Of a stretch of DNA of 64,000 nt, positions 17,271 through 26,103 are shown one piece after another. How positions within the stretch are numbered: position 1 is the first letter of the stretch; every line of letters starts with the position of its first letter. The notes under the pieces are model-generated. The model was not told the origin of the DNA, did not search any database, and was given only the letters and a program-made list of their open reading frames with translations. Source of the DNA: UBA10348 sp002469915 (GTDB lineage Bacteria; Bacteroidota; Rhodothermia; Rhodothermales; UBA10348); assembly GCA_029249345.1 (NCBI GenBank), contig JAQWHM010000011.1, positions 124,001-188,000 of the forward strand, given 5' to 3'. Both the position numbers and the translations under genes were made by a program.

Positions 17271-17505
17271 ATTTGATAAATCGGTCTCCTGGCTTCTGGC
17301 ATGGCTTCGCCGATCTCCAGTGACACCTTCCCACCCAAGCGGCAGTGGTATCAATTTCATCGATGACGAGCAACCAGATACAGTTGCGGGTACAGCTCCG
17401 TTTAGATCCGCGTCAATTCATTAAGCACAATCTCAATGCAAATAGGACGCAACTCCTCGGATTCCCATGAAAACATCGGCTAGCCGATGCATTCATTTAT
17501 CAAAT
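17271..17505 (-). promoter_or_regulatory. Cobalamin (B12) riboswitch
   Basis: Read on the minus strand. P1 is formed by an exact 11-bp complement (ATTTGATAAAT, 17505-17495, with ATTTATCAAAT, 17281-17271). Conserved elements occur in the right order: a CATCGG/CCGATG hairpin (17489-17474), the GGGAA box (17466-17462), CCCGCAACTGTA (17390-17379), and the B12 box GAAGCCAGGAGACC (17296-17283). All match the cobalamin riboswitch core. The expression platform runs to the terminator at 17144-17111. Adenosylcobalamin or a related cobalamin bound by the nascent RNA should switch off the downstream receptor operon. Confidence 0.95.
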
Positions 17506-17524
17506 GGTTGTGAAAGAACAATTC

Positions 17525-17554
17525 AAGTTACCTTGCGGACGTACAACGCGTCAA
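17525..17554 (-). promoter_or_regulatory. Candidate promoter of the cobalamin operon
   Basis: On the minus strand TTGACG (17554-17549) and TAACTT (17530-17525) are separated by 18 bases. Transcription would then begin a few bases before the riboswitch P1 arm at 17505, the usual geometry for a riboswitch leader. The stretch 17506-17611 is also the upstream region of the divergent TolC-type gene. The placement is inferred from sequence only. Confidence 0.45.
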
Positions 17555-17611
17555 GAACAATTGAGTAATAAAGTGCGTTTTGTGACCAAACCAACTGCTT
17601 CCCATCTCCTT

Positions 17612-19003
17612 ATGGCAAAAGCCTTCTTGATAGCGACCGTTATTTTTCTAACGGTTTCGTCTGTAGCCGCTCAAGACACACTTACCGTGAGTCTGCAATC
17701 TGCTATGGAGCGATCGCTGGAAATAAGCCCAGAAATCCGCGCTAAAGAGGCTAAAGTGGACTTCGCTGCAGCCCGCCAAAGACTAGCAAAAACATCCCGA
17801 TTCCTAACCGATTTCAACGCTACTAGTGCTCACGCGACGGCGCCAGGAATCAATAATCCAAATGACACTCCGGCGAATCAACTGTATCTAGATCCAGATG
17901 TACGTAACGCATGGGATGATCTTTCAGCATTCAATCAAATAGAATTCGAAGCCCTTCAGCCCATCTTTACCTGGGGACAACTTGGCAAATCTATCGAAGC
18001 CGCCAATGCTGGCGTTGAAGTAGAACGAGCGGCCACGAGAGAAACGGCTGAGGAAGTGGCGCTTCGAACGACTGATCTCTATTTCGGTCTAATCCTTACC
18101 GAGGCATTGAATCGACTTACCATGGAAGCCGGGGACATTGTCGAGCAAGCAAAGGAAGAAATTGACCGCTTGATCCAGGAGGGAGCAGACGATGTGGATT
18201 ATGCGGATCTGTTTCAAGTGCAAATCACCGAACAAGAGTTTTTAATGCGCGTCGTAGAGGCTGAAGAAAGCCGCAGAACGGCCCGTGCCGCGCTCTCGAG
18301 GCAGATGTTTTTACCTGATGGTCAAACTGTTTACCCAGGAACCAACGTTCTGTCTCCCATTGAGATGGAGTTGAATAGCCTAGAGTTTTATCAAGACCTG
18401 GCACTTGCTCACCGCCCGGAACTCAGTCGCGCTGTAGCCGGCGTGCAGGCTCTCGATGCCCTTGTGGATGTGGCCCGATCAGATTACTTCCCCAAACTGT
18501 TTCTTGGGCTATCCGGTAAGTGGTCCTACGCTGCGGATCGTGAACGGCAGCGCAATCCCTATGTGAGTGATCCATTTTTGTCCAGAAGCGTCAAGGCCGG
18601 ATTCGGCATTCGCCAGAACCTGAATTTTAACCAAACGAAAGCCAAGGTTCAGCAGGCCGAAGCAGAGGTCTCGGAAGTACGCTTCCAGCAAGATGCAGCG
18701 CGTCAACTTGTTCTCTTTGAGGTAGAAGATGCATACCGCAATGTCCTAATCACGCGTAAAGCAGTAGAGGCCCGAGAGGCCCAATTGCTGATCAGTAAAG
18801 ACTGGCTGCGGACGGAACAGGTCGACTTTGATCTGGATCTGGGAGACACGGAAAACCTTGTCAAAGCAGTTAGAGACAATTTGTCTATTCGAGCTCAGCG
18901 ACATGAAGCCGTGTATAAATACAATCAAGCGATCATGCGTCTGTATGCCAGGACCGGGACACTCATTCAAGAGCTGCAAGCTGGCACGCTAATTGGTCTT
19001 TAA
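17612..19003 (+). CDS. TolC-family outer membrane channel protein
   Basis: The ATG at 17612 gives 463 residues with a signal peptide (MAKAFLIATVIFLTVSSVAAQ); a longer reading from 17504 would run through the riboswitch P1 region and is rejected. The mature protein shows the outer membrane efflux protein (OEP/TolC) pattern: LQSAMERSLEISPEIRAKEAKVDFAAARQRL at the first helical pair, and a repeat of it in the second half (LALAHRPELSRAVAGVQALDALVDVARSDYFPKLFLG), with long coiled-coil helices. Trimeric outer membrane exit duct for an efflux or type I export system. The inner-membrane partners are not in the window; the next gene is an MlaC-like protein. Confidence 0.9.
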   Translation: MAKAFLIATVIFLTVSSVAAQDTLTVSLQSAMERSLEISPEIRAKEAKVDFAAARQRLAKTSRFLTDFNATSAHATAPGINNPNDTPANQLYLDPDVRNAWDDLSAFNQIEFEALQPIFTWGQLGKSIEAANAGVEVERAATRETAEEVALRTTDLYFGLILTEALNRLTMEAGDIVEQAKEEIDRLIQEGADDVDYADLFQVQITEQEFLMRVVEAEESRRTARAALSRQMFLPDGQTVYPGTNVLSPIEMELNSLEFYQDLALAHRPELSRAVAGVQALDALVDVARSDYFPKLFLGLSGKWSYAADRERQRNPYVSDPFLSRSVKAGFGIRQNLNFNQTKAKVQQAEAEVSEVRFQQDAARQLVLFEVEDAYRNVLITRKAVEAREAQLLISKDWLRTEQVDFDLDLGDTENLVKAVRDNLSIRAQRHEAVYKYNQAIMRLYARTGTLIQELQAGTLIGL

Positions 19004-19061
19004 TCAGTGAAACCCACATTAAACAACGTTCTTGCTACCTAAGAGCACTTTCCATAGATCC

Positions 19062-19682
19062 ATGCTGTATCAGAATCTGTACACTCGCTTGCTCACATTG
19101 ACGCTTCTGACGGTCATGTTCACAAGCCCGTTCCTCGTTCCATCTGCCCAAGCGCAAGAAACGGAAGCCGATCTTATGGCCATGCTGGAACAGCGAGATA
19201 AAGACATTAAACAGCGCCTTGGTGGTTCTGGTGAATTGCCAGATGCAGAAAAAGAAGAGTTGAAAGCTGTCGTTAATGACATGATTGATTTTGCTGCGAT
19301 GGGCGAAGCCGCGCTAGGCACACATTGGGATGGGCTGAGCGAAGAACAGCAAACCGACTTTGTTCAGGTGTTCGGCGATATCGTACGCCATCAATCACTC
19401 TCTGACGTGGATATCTACCGTGCCAGCGTTAGCTACGATGCCGTTGATATGGATGGCAACCAGGCGTGGGTCACCACCACCACGATTTATAAAGAAGTCC
19501 CCGCAAAGGTGGAGTACGACTTCTTACTGAAAGGCGGCATTTGGAGAGCCCGCGATATCGTTCTCGATGATGTGAGTACCGTGGGAGGATATAGTAGGAG
19601 CTTCCAATCTGTCATCCGGAAACGAGGCTTTGACGCACTAATGAACAGCCTCAATAAAAGGTTGGCTAGAACCCGCAGTTGA
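19062..19682 (+). CDS. MlaC/Ttg2D-family periplasmic phospholipid-binding protein
   Basis: 206 residues from the ATG at 19062, with a signal peptide ending near PSAQAQ. An in-frame ATG at 19032 would add ten polar residues. The mature part follows the MlaC (ABC transporter auxiliary) pattern: ELKAVVNDMIDFAAMGEAALGTHWDGLSEEQQTDFVQVF, a central beta-sheet, KVEYDFLLKGGIWRARDIVLDDVS, and a C-terminal FQSVIRKRGFDALMNSL helix. MlaC shuttles phospholipids between outer and inner membrane complexes. The usual MlaE/F/D partners are not adjacent; here the gene lies about 60 bases after a TolC-type gene, probably in one transcript. Confidence 0.87.
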   Translation: MLYQNLYTRLLTLTLLTVMFTSPFLVPSAQAQETEADLMAMLEQRDKDIKQRLGGSGELPDAEKEELKAVVNDMIDFAAMGEAALGTHWDGLSEEQQTDFVQVFGDIVRHQSLSDVDIYRASVSYDAVDMDGNQAWVTTTTIYKEVPAKVEYDFLLKGGIWRARDIVLDDVSTVGGYSRSFQSVIRKRGFDALMNSLNKRLARTRS

Positions 19683-19787
19683 GTCCATTCAGCTTGTGAA
19701 CAATAGGGTTTACCTAGCGTAGGTAGAGTTTGATCGAGTTCAAATTCGCAGTAGAGATTTGGGCTAAAACAGACTCAACCCTGCACC

Positions 19788-20783
19788 TTGGAAGGATACG
19801 TCCTGCATACATATGGCCGCGAAAAGTATTTGCGACACGCTGTGGCTTCGGTGCAGACGTTACGCCGGTATGATACGCATCGTCCTGTGGCTCTTTATGC
19901 CGACGAAGCACAGATTGAGTTGCTAAAACGCAAAGGCCTGGATCATTTATTTGCGGTGCTCGAAGTGCTACCGTCCGAGTATCGATCCATTGTAGGCTTC
20001 AAACACAACCTACATAAATTCAAAGCGTTTGAGCGAAGTCTTTTTGTTGACTCGGACATTGTTTGGTGCCGCGATCCAGATGCGTTATGGCATAAACTCG
20101 AAGCCTATACATTCACGGCAACAGGTCTCGAAAAAGCCGATGCTTGGTTTGGAGGTCCGAAAGGGTTAGGCATTATTACCGACCGCCTGTTCGACAGACG
20201 ACGACGCACGATGCGGCGCTTTGGACTCACCTACCTGCCGCGCGTTCAGGCAGGAATGATATATGCTGCTGACCCGGTCGTAACGGCAGAAGTCTGCAAT
20301 CATGCGCAGGAGTATCTCAGACGTAGGAAAGAGACTCATTTCCGTAGCCGACTGGATGAAGGACGGAGCGAAGAAAGCTGCGAGTGGAGTATGGCCATGG
20401 CCGTCAGCTCTCTCGACTTACCCATTTTTCATTGGTTTCAGGGTCAAGACAGTCCGCAATTAGATTTTATTGACGGATATGTGGATCACGATCTAAACTT
20501 TAAGGTCGTGCGGTGCCGCTACCATACGGATGCTCTCATTCACGGTTTAAGAGGCTTCCCAAACCATTTGATTCGGGATACATTAGTTCGGTACCTATCC
20601 AAAATGCCCGGAAAAGGGGATTTCATGTGGGTTACACCCTACGCCCTTCACTTTGGATGGATGCACCATAAACAACCCTTTTATGATCTTTCAGATCGAA
20701 TATGGGATGAGTTGACCCATAGCCAAACGGCTACGAAGAGTGAGCTGGAAGCGATCCCGGTAGACAAAACGCTCGCAGACTAA
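19788..20783 (+). CDS. Putative glycosyltransferase (GT-A fold, GT8-like)
   Basis: 331 residues from a TTG start at 19788 (LEGYVLHTYGREKYL); no better ATG precedes the conserved part. The N-terminus (VLHTYGREKYLRHAVASVQTLRR...RPVALYADE) resembles the Rossmann-like start of nucleotide-diphospho-sugar transferases, and FVDSDIVWCRDPD supplies a DxD-type metal site. The middle (ADAWFGGPKGLGIITDRLF, VQAGMIYA) fits GT8-like enzymes. No signal peptide or membrane segment is seen, so it is presumably cytoplasmic. Acceptor and donor unknown. It follows the MlaC-like gene by 105 bases and converges with 20790-22457. Confidence 0.65.
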   Translation: MEGYVLHTYGREKYLRHAVASVQTLRRYDTHRPVALYADEAQIELLKRKGLDHLFAVLEVLPSEYRSIVGFKHNLHKFKAFERSLFVDSDIVWCRDPDALWHKLEAYTFTATGLEKADAWFGGPKGLGIITDRLFDRRRRTMRRFGLTYLPRVQAGMIYAADPVVTAEVCNHAQEYLRRRKETHFRSRLDEGRSEESCEWSMAMAVSSLDLPIFHWFQGQDSPQLDFIDGYVDHDLNFKVVRCRYHTDALIHGLRGFPNHLIRDTLVRYLSKMPGKGDFMWVTPYALHFGWMHHKQPFYDLSDRIWDELTHSQTATKSELEAIPVDKTLAD

Positions 20784-20789
20784 TCCGTC

Positions 20790-22457
20790 TCAGCTTCTTG
20801 AGATCAAATGCCAAACAAAGGCTATTTCGTCTCGCCTGAAAAGCATCCAGACCAGTACGCCTAACGTTCCGAGAATGAGAGGATTGAAAAACCAGATGAC
20901 GGCGGAGGCACCAGGTGCAATTTTGGCCACCTTCGACATATCAAACGTCGTTCTGAGCGTGGACCAATAAGCCGCTACAACCCAAACCAATCCCATAGCG
21001 GCAGTTACCCACAGCGGTATGAAGCCCACGGCCTCAAAGGTCATGGCTAATGGCAATATGAAGAGAACTTGCCATCGCGGCCAAACCGCAAGCATAAGTG
21101 CCTGACTTGGATAAAGGGTCGTCCGACGGCCAGAAACGGCCATCCACAACCCCATCCAAATGGCCATGGACAAGAGAGCTGCACTCCCTGTCAAAACAGT
21201 TAGCACAAAGGGAGCATCCAACAAAGGAATGAGCGCTGTCCTTGAAGACTCATCCAGAAGCGTAAACAAATGAAGAGCCACCTTGGATAACCTCAAGTTG
21301 GTCAACACGGAAGTCGCAATCATACCAATTGAAAGACCGGTAATCGTCAAGATGGCAGTCGACGTAAGGGGCAAAACTTCTCGAGCTTCTCGGACAGCAT
21401 TCCGGTAAAAACCATGCGAGAAAAAATACCTCGGAATCATGGATCGGAAGCGCGGTGAAGCAGCATACATAACGGCAACCATGGAAAGAAGTATCCATCC
21501 TACCAAAGTGAACCAGTTCAGTGGTTGCTCTGCAGGCTCACCACCCTCAAAGGCAAATACAGTTTGTGTGCCCATGAAAAAGCCTCGGACCACATACAGC
21601 GCCGGTCGGGGCTCTTCACCGGCGGAATACAGTCCATATTGCCGATGATATGGATCCGGAGGCATCGCTGTTACAGCATCACCTGCCTCAGGCGACAAAC
21701 CCAAGCGAGCATCCTTCCATCGATGCACAAAAACATAGGTTGGAAGCACGTCTTTTAGCTCAGTAAGTGCATTCTCCAAAAACCGAGCTTGATACTCTGG
21801 CGAGCCCTCGATCCGGGTGCCGAATAACTCATCTGAAACCACATGCGTACCGATTCTAGCAAGGCCTACCGGGCTAGCATGCGCTTCTCTCCATCTAGTC
21901 ACAAACACGGAGGGAGATTTTTCATCAAGAGCATCCAAAAGCACAAAATCGACCTCGTCTGAACACGCATCCTTTTCAATAAAATCTGTGATGTAGTACG
22001 AGGTACCACCAGCGGCGCGTATTTGAGATGTCCACTCTCGAAGACTAGGACACAAAGATGGTACGGTTGTATCGCTATAACGAGCCAAGCCTATTGGGCC
22101 CGCGGAGCGTAGTCCTTTTCCCGTTACAAGGAGTTGCTGCACAAGGGAATCAACCACAACGACTGAATCTTGAACAGATCGGGCACTCAAACCAAAAAAG
22201 GGGATCTCCCGATATAAAACGAGATCCAGCGAATCTGCTAATTCCAACAGCCCGCGATCAAATATTAATCCAGTACGAACGGCTTCGATACCTACCGAGC
22301 GCATTTCAATCAGATCTGAGGCAGCTGTACGGTAATCTCCCGGCACCTCCCAAACGACACCCTTCACCATTTCATGGCTTTGGCCTTGCTGGGCCATGGC
22401 CGGGTGTGCGATAGAGCATACACCCAGAAGTAGACATGTTAACAGAGACCGGATCAT
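20790..22457 (-). CDS. Degenerate glycoside hydrolase-like domain fused to a polytopic membrane domain
   Basis: 555 residues from the ATG at 22457 (signal MIRSLLTCLLLGVCSIAHPAMAQ); an ATG at 22508 would prepend 17 residues. Residues ~25-310 read like a GH2-type TIM barrel: a GVVWEVPGD opening, EMRSVGIEAVRTG followed by LLELADSLDLVLYREIPFFG, then GSPEYQARFLENAL and YGLYSAGEEPRPALYVVRG. The Asn-Glu acid/base and nucleophile glutamate contexts typical of GH2 are not visible, so catalysis is doubtful. Residues ~330-550 hold about six hydrophobic segments. This predicts a periplasmic sensor or binding domain on a membrane module. Family and function not recognised; the TIM-barrel reading is inference. 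It lies downstream of the dcw cluster behind a terminator. Confidence 0.6.
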   Translation of the reverse strand: MIRSLLTCLLLGVCSIAHPAMAQQGQSHEMVKGVVWEVPGDYRTAASDLIEMRSVGIEAVRTGLIFDRGLLELADSLDLVLYREIPFFGLSARSVQDSVVVVDSLVQQLLVTGKGLRSAGPIGLARYSDTTVPSLCPSLREWTSQIRAAGGTSYYITDFIEKDACSDEVDFVLLDALDEKSPSVFVTRWREAHASPVGLARIGTHVVSDELFGTRIEGSPEYQARFLENALTELKDVLPTYVFVHRWKDARLGLSPEAGDAVTAMPPDPYHRQYGLYSAGEEPRPALYVVRGFFMGTQTVFAFEGGEPAEQPLNWFTLVGWILLSMVAVMYAASPRFRSMIPRYFFSHGFYRNAVREAREVLPLTSTAILTITGLSIGMIATSVLTNLRLSKVALHLFTLLDESSRTALIPLLDAPFVLTVLTGSAALLSMAIWMGLWMAVSGRRTTLYPSQALMLAVWPRWQVLFILPLAMTFEAVGFIPLWVTAAMGLVWVVAAYWSTLRTTFDMSKVAKIAPGASAVIWFFNPLILGTLGVLVWMLFRRDEIAFVWHLISRS

Positions 22458-22514
22458 GAAAAGAAAATAGGTCGCAGACGTCGAGTTCAAAACGAAGTAT
22501 CGAGACATAAAAAT

Positions 22515-22558
22515 GGAGGCGCGGCCTAATGCGATCTAAGATCGCAGGCCGCGCCTCC
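22515..22558 (-). terminator. Strong intrinsic terminator downstream of ftsZ
   Basis: A 13-bp GC-rich stem (GGAGGCGCGGCCT at 22515-22527 against AGGCCGCGCCTCC at 22546-22558) encloses a further 6-bp stem (GCGATC/GATCGC, 22531-22536 and 22540-22545) with a 3-base loop. On the minus strand it is followed by ATTTTT. It lies between ftsZ and the next gene on the same strand, so it should end the dcw transcript. Confidence 0.85.
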
Positions 22559-22638
22559 GTCATACCGAACCACAACCACACTTAATACGCCTTCAGCCAA
22601 CAGACGTAAAGCTGGAGCCGACCGTGCTCACGGGCCGG

Positions 22639-22659
22639 GAGCAACCCGAAGGGTTGCTC
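22639..22659 (-). terminator. Perfect hairpin just after ftsZ
   Basis: GAGCAACCC and GGGTTGCTC form a perfect 9-bp stem with a 3-base loop (on the minus strand a CCTTCGG apex), about 36 bases after the ftsZ stop. No U-tract follows, so it may be a 3'-end-stabilising or processing hairpin rather than a terminator; the terminator proper lies ~80 bases further on. Confidence 0.5.
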
Positions 22660-22694
22660 ATGGCTGGTTCGTTAGGAAGATCTTATATGAGAGA

Positions 22695-23966
22695 CTAGTC
22701 CATCATTTTGCGCACAAAAGCGGGCAATTCTGACTCTTTTGAATCCTCATCTTCATTTTTCTGAATGTCTTCGACATTCAACAGCCGAACACGCGGAGAT
22801 CCGATGCTTTCACCACCATCTCCAATAGTTGGATCGACTCTGAGATCGGCTTTTCCTCGTCGCAGGTAAGCCGGCTTGTCCAATTCCTTGAGACTTTCCT
22901 GGCCTTTATAATTGACTCCCGTAAAATCCAACGTTCCAGGAGCGGCCAATTCAACTCGGCGTTTCATTTCACGCTGATCCGGCACGACGGACTTTTCGAA
23001 TCCTGTCGCAATAACCGTGATACGCAGGTTATCACCTAGCTCATCATCAATTACGGTTCCAAAAATGATCTCTACCTCGTCACCAGCTTCCTGCTGAATG
23101 ATTCGAGTGGCCGCCGTTGCTTCCCTTATTCCGAGTGTGCGACCAGCCGTTATGTTAACTAGAACGTTTCGAGCACCAGAAATTGAGAGTCCATCTAACA
23201 AAGGACTCGAAAGCGCTTCTTCAGCAGCCCGTTCGGCTCGGCCTTCACCGTAAGCGGTTGCAGCGCCCATGATGGCGGTACCTCCGTTGCTCATCGTAGT
23301 TTTGACATCTGCGAAGTCAAGGTTGATCAACCCGTGAACGGTAATCAGATCAGAAATCCCGCGCGTTGCATTGTAGAGGACATCATCTGCCGTCTCAAAC
23401 GCTTCTAACATAGAAGTGTCTGCCTCTGCAATGTCGAGAAGTCGCTCATTGGGAATAATGATGAGCGTATCTACATTTTTCTTAAGCAATTCGACACCTG
23501 CACCGGCATACTTGGCACGCTTCGGCCCTTCACACTCAAAAGGACGGGTAACGATAGCCACAGACAGAACGCCAAGATCCTTGGCGATAGCAGCTACAAT
23601 GGGAGCGCCACCTGTTCCAGTCCCTCCACCCATTCCGGCCGTGATAAATACCATATCAAAACCTTGAAGAGCATCCTCGATTTCTCTGCGGCTTTCCTCA
23701 ATGGCTTCAGCCCCAATACCTGGACGAGCCCCGGCCCCAAGGCCTTTTGTCAGACCTTTTCCAGCTTGAATCTTGTAGGGCGCCAAGTTGGCATCCAACG
23801 CCTGTGAATCTGTATTAATTGCATAGAAGTCAACGCCCGTGATTCCTTTTTGAATCATGTTGTTGACTGCATTTCCGCCGCCACCACCTACACCGACGAC
23901 GCAAATTTTTGCCTCGGCGTTCTCTGCATCATCAAATGCAAAATGGCTACTGAACAGGTTATCCAT
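22695..23966 (-). CDS. ftsZ: Cell division GTPase FtsZ
   Basis: 423 residues. The start is fixed by AGGAGG six bases before the ATG. Bacterial tubulin homologue that polymerises into the Z-ring at midcell. The GTP-binding glycine box GGGTGTG is at residues 113-119, the N-terminal VGVGGGGGNAVNNMI nucleotide contact is present, and the catalytic loop NLDFADVKTTM is visible. After a variable linker the protein ends with the conserved peptide LPAFVRKMMD, the docking site for FtsA and other tethers. Last gene of the dcw cluster, 76 bases after ftsA, followed by two hairpins. Confidence 0.98.
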   Translation of the reverse strand: MDNLFSSHFAFDDAENAEAKICVVGVGGGGGNAVNNMIQKGITGVDFYAINTDSQALDANLAPYKIQAGKGLTKGLGAGARPGIGAEAIEESRREIEDALQGFDMVFITAGMGGGTGTGGAPIVAAIAKDLGVLSVAIVTRPFECEGPKRAKYAGAGVELLKKNVDTLIIIPNERLLDIAEADTSMLEAFETADDVLYNATRGISDLITVHGLINLDFADVKTTMSNGGTAIMGAATAYGEGRAERAAEEALSSPLLDGLSISGARNVLVNITAGRTLGIREATAATRIIQQEAGDEVEIIFGTVIDDELGDNLRITVIATGFEKSVVPDQREMKRRVELAAPGTLDFTGVNYKGQESLKELDKPAYLRRGKADLRVDPTIGDGGESIGSPRVRLLNVEDIQKNEDEDSKESELPAFVRKMMD

Positions 23967-24042
23967 AAGACCCTCCTAAAGTACTTATTGGCTGATAAAA
24001 CGACTCTCCGGACGAGCAATCCGACTAGTCTTGGTTTTTGGA

Positions 24043-25305
24043 TTAAAGCTCATTGAACCACCCCATCATGGATTCTTTGATCTTCTTAACCAGATTGTCT
24101 CCACCTGCAGATGGATCCGATGCGTCAAGATGATCTGTCCGAAACGGGGTACTTCCTATCATTTCCGGTCTTAGCCCGTAAAGCACGAGGCCTACACCGG
24201 TTGCGAATTTGGGATCAGACACTTCCTGGACTAATCCAGCAGTAAGCCCCATGGGCCTCCCGATCCTGGCATCCATTCCCAAAACTTCTGCTGCTAACTC
24301 TGCGGTTCCTTTCACTAACGACCCACCACCCGTCAATACGACGCCGGCGGAAAGATGTCTTGAAAATCCGCTTCGTTTAATTTCTATAGCCGCGATTTCG
24401 AGAATTTCCTCGATTCGTGGCTGGATGATCTGCGCAAGAGTACTGCGTCCCACCCGTTTTTCGGTCCGACCAGCCACTCCGGGAATGGCGATCTCTTCAT
24501 CTGGGGCCATTTCGGCCATAGCTGCCCCAAACTCACATTTCAATGCTTCCGCTTGATCCCGCATGACTCCAAGTCCTTTTCGGATGTCATCGGTAACCTT
24601 ATTTCCTGCAACGGCCACAACGGCGGTATGTCGAATTGTATTGTCTTCAAATACAGCGATGTCTGTTGTGCCACCACCAATATCGATGAGCGCCACACCC
24701 ACTTCTTTTTCATCGGAATGGAGAACGGCAAACGAGGAACCCAGTGGCTCGAGTACGATGTCCGCGACCCGATATCCTGCCTTTTCTATACACCGATAGA
24801 TGTTTTTGGCAGCCGAAACTAGTCCCGTGATGATATGAACGTTAGCCTCGAGACGAACGCCACTCATGCCCACTGGATCGGCGACGCCATCCTGGCCATC
24901 TACAATAAACTCTTGTGGAATCACATGTAAGATTTCGCGGTCTGCTGGCATCGCTACATGAGTGGTGTCTTCAAGTAACCGGTGCACGTCAGCTTCCGTA
25001 ATCTCCCCATCTTTATTAGAAATGGTCACTACGCCGCGAGACTGAAAACTCTGAACGTGATCGCCTGCGATTCCCACAATCACATTGCGCACTTCGACAC
25101 CGGCCATGCGCTCAGCTTCACAGATAGCTTCCTGTACGCCTGACACCGTCTTATCGATGTTGACGACGACGCCACGGTTCAGCCCATCCGATTCGGCAAC
25201 ACCAACGCCCAGAATCTGGACTCTATCCAGTTCATCTGACGTTGCTACGACGGCACACACTTTCGTGGTGCCAATGTCCAGCCCGCAAACGATTCGATCA
25301 CTCAT
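24043..25305 (-). CDS. ftsA: Cell division protein FtsA (actin-like Z-ring tether)
   Basis: 420 residues. The actin-fold phosphate-1 motif GLDIGTTKVCAVV is at residues 8-20, the phosphate-2 region ALIDIGGGTTDIAVFE lies mid-protein, and an adenosine motif VVLTGGGSLVKG is near the C-terminus. The SHS2-type 1C subdomain follows the first motif. The C-terminus (KKIKESMMGWFNEL) is an amphipathic helix that anchors FtsZ filaments to the inner membrane. Between ftsQ (48 bases upstream) and ftsZ, as in most dcw clusters. Confidence 0.97.
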   Translation of the reverse strand: MSDRIVCGLDIGTTKVCAVVATSDELDRVQILGVGVAESDGLNRGVVVNIDKTVSGVQEAICEAERMAGVEVRNVIVGIAGDHVQSFQSRGVVTISNKDGEITEADVHRLLEDTTHVAMPADREILHVIPQEFIVDGQDGVADPVGMSGVRLEANVHIITGLVSAAKNIYRCIEKAGYRVADIVLEPLGSSFAVLHSDEKEVGVALIDIGGGTTDIAVFEDNTIRHTAVVAVAGNKVTDDIRKGLGVMRDQAEALKCEFGAAMAEMAPDEEIAIPGVAGRTEKRVGRSTLAQIIQPRIEEILEIAAIEIKRSGFSRHLSAGVVLTGGGSLVKGTAELAAEVLGMDARIGRPMGLTAGLVQEVSDPKFATGVGLVLYGLRPEMIGSTPFRTDHLDASDPSAGGDNLVKKIKESMMGWFNEL

Positions 25306-25353
25306 GTCTTTCTTCTTTTTAACAATTTCTAAGGATGGTTCTACAGCACATAG

Positions 25354-26103
25354 TCACTGCATGACCTCCCGGGTAACGACCTGGCTGTTAAAACGGAGAT
25401 CCACAGAAGCGTAAGTAACGTTTTGGTGCAGCAGGACTTCCTGCTCCCAAAACGACTCCAGCAACCGGAATCGATACTCAAAATCACGCTTCCCTAACAC
25501 CACTGGAATAGATCCTCCTTCCCCAACCGGGGTGGTAAGAATTTCAATTCCTTTTGATGTCCGACGAACTTCGGAAAGAAGGGCATCGGACTGAGAACTT
25601 AAGCGAGGCAACACGAATAAAATGTCTTTCAAGACCTCATCCTTAATCGGTATCACAGGGTGATACGGATCGCGCAATCCAGAAAGAATCGGTACCGGAT
25701 AAAAGGACTCTTTTGTGAGGGGCATTCGAAATCCATTTCGATCCACGAAATACTCGATCCGCCCAGAAGAGGCTAATACCTGCGCTACAGGATGTCTTTC
25801 AATGATCTGAATGTCTAGCATTCCCGTTGGAAGACGTGCAACACTGGCCTGCATGATCCATGGATGCCTTCGAATGCGATCTTCTAGAATGAGAGCATTG
25901 ATGTCAAACATCACCGCTCCTGTATCGACGTTGATCAGATTCATGATTTCTGATTCCTGGGCATGCACCAACCCTTTGATTTGAATCTCCGTGAGGGTCA
26001 CTCGCGCCATCCATTTCCAACCAGCGTACCCGCCCCCGGCCGCTACTACAAGTAGCAAGATCAAGAAGACGCGACCTAGCCATGATTTGCGATTCGCCAT
26101 CAA
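25354..26103 (-). CDS. ftsQ: Cell division protein FtsQ/DivIB
   Basis: 249 residues: a short basic cytoplasmic start, one transmembrane helix (about residues 10-30), a POTRA domain (VTLTEIQIKGLVHAQESEIMNLI through the DRIRRHPWIMQASVARLPTGMLDIQIIERHPVA stretch) and a C-terminal beta domain. Divisome protein that links FtsL/FtsB and the septal synthase. The start overlaps the murC stop by 4 bases (ATGA). Moderate sequence conservation is usual for this family; position in the cluster makes the call firm. Confidence 0.93.
   Translation of the reverse strand: MMANRKSWLGRVFLILLLVVAAGGGYAGWKWMARVTLTEIQIKGLVHAQESEIMNLINVDTGAVMFDINALILEDRIRRHPWIMQASVARLPTGMLDIQIIERHPVAQVLASSGRIEYFVDRNGFRMPLTKESFYPVPILSGLRDPYHPVIPIKDEVLKDILFVLPRLSSQSDALLSEVRRTSKGIEILTTPVGEGGSIPVVLGKRDFEYRFRLLESFWEQEVLLHQNVTYASVDLRFNSQVVTREVMQ

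Noticed and set aside
17121..17360. A 79-residue minus-strand reading frame upstream of btuB
   Set aside because: It lies entirely within the cobalamin riboswitch and its terminator; base pairing explains the sequence better than coding.
17504..17611. Upstream extension of the TolC-type gene
   Set aside because: It would overlap the riboswitch P1 arm and put a polar 36-residue stretch before a perfectly normal signal peptide.
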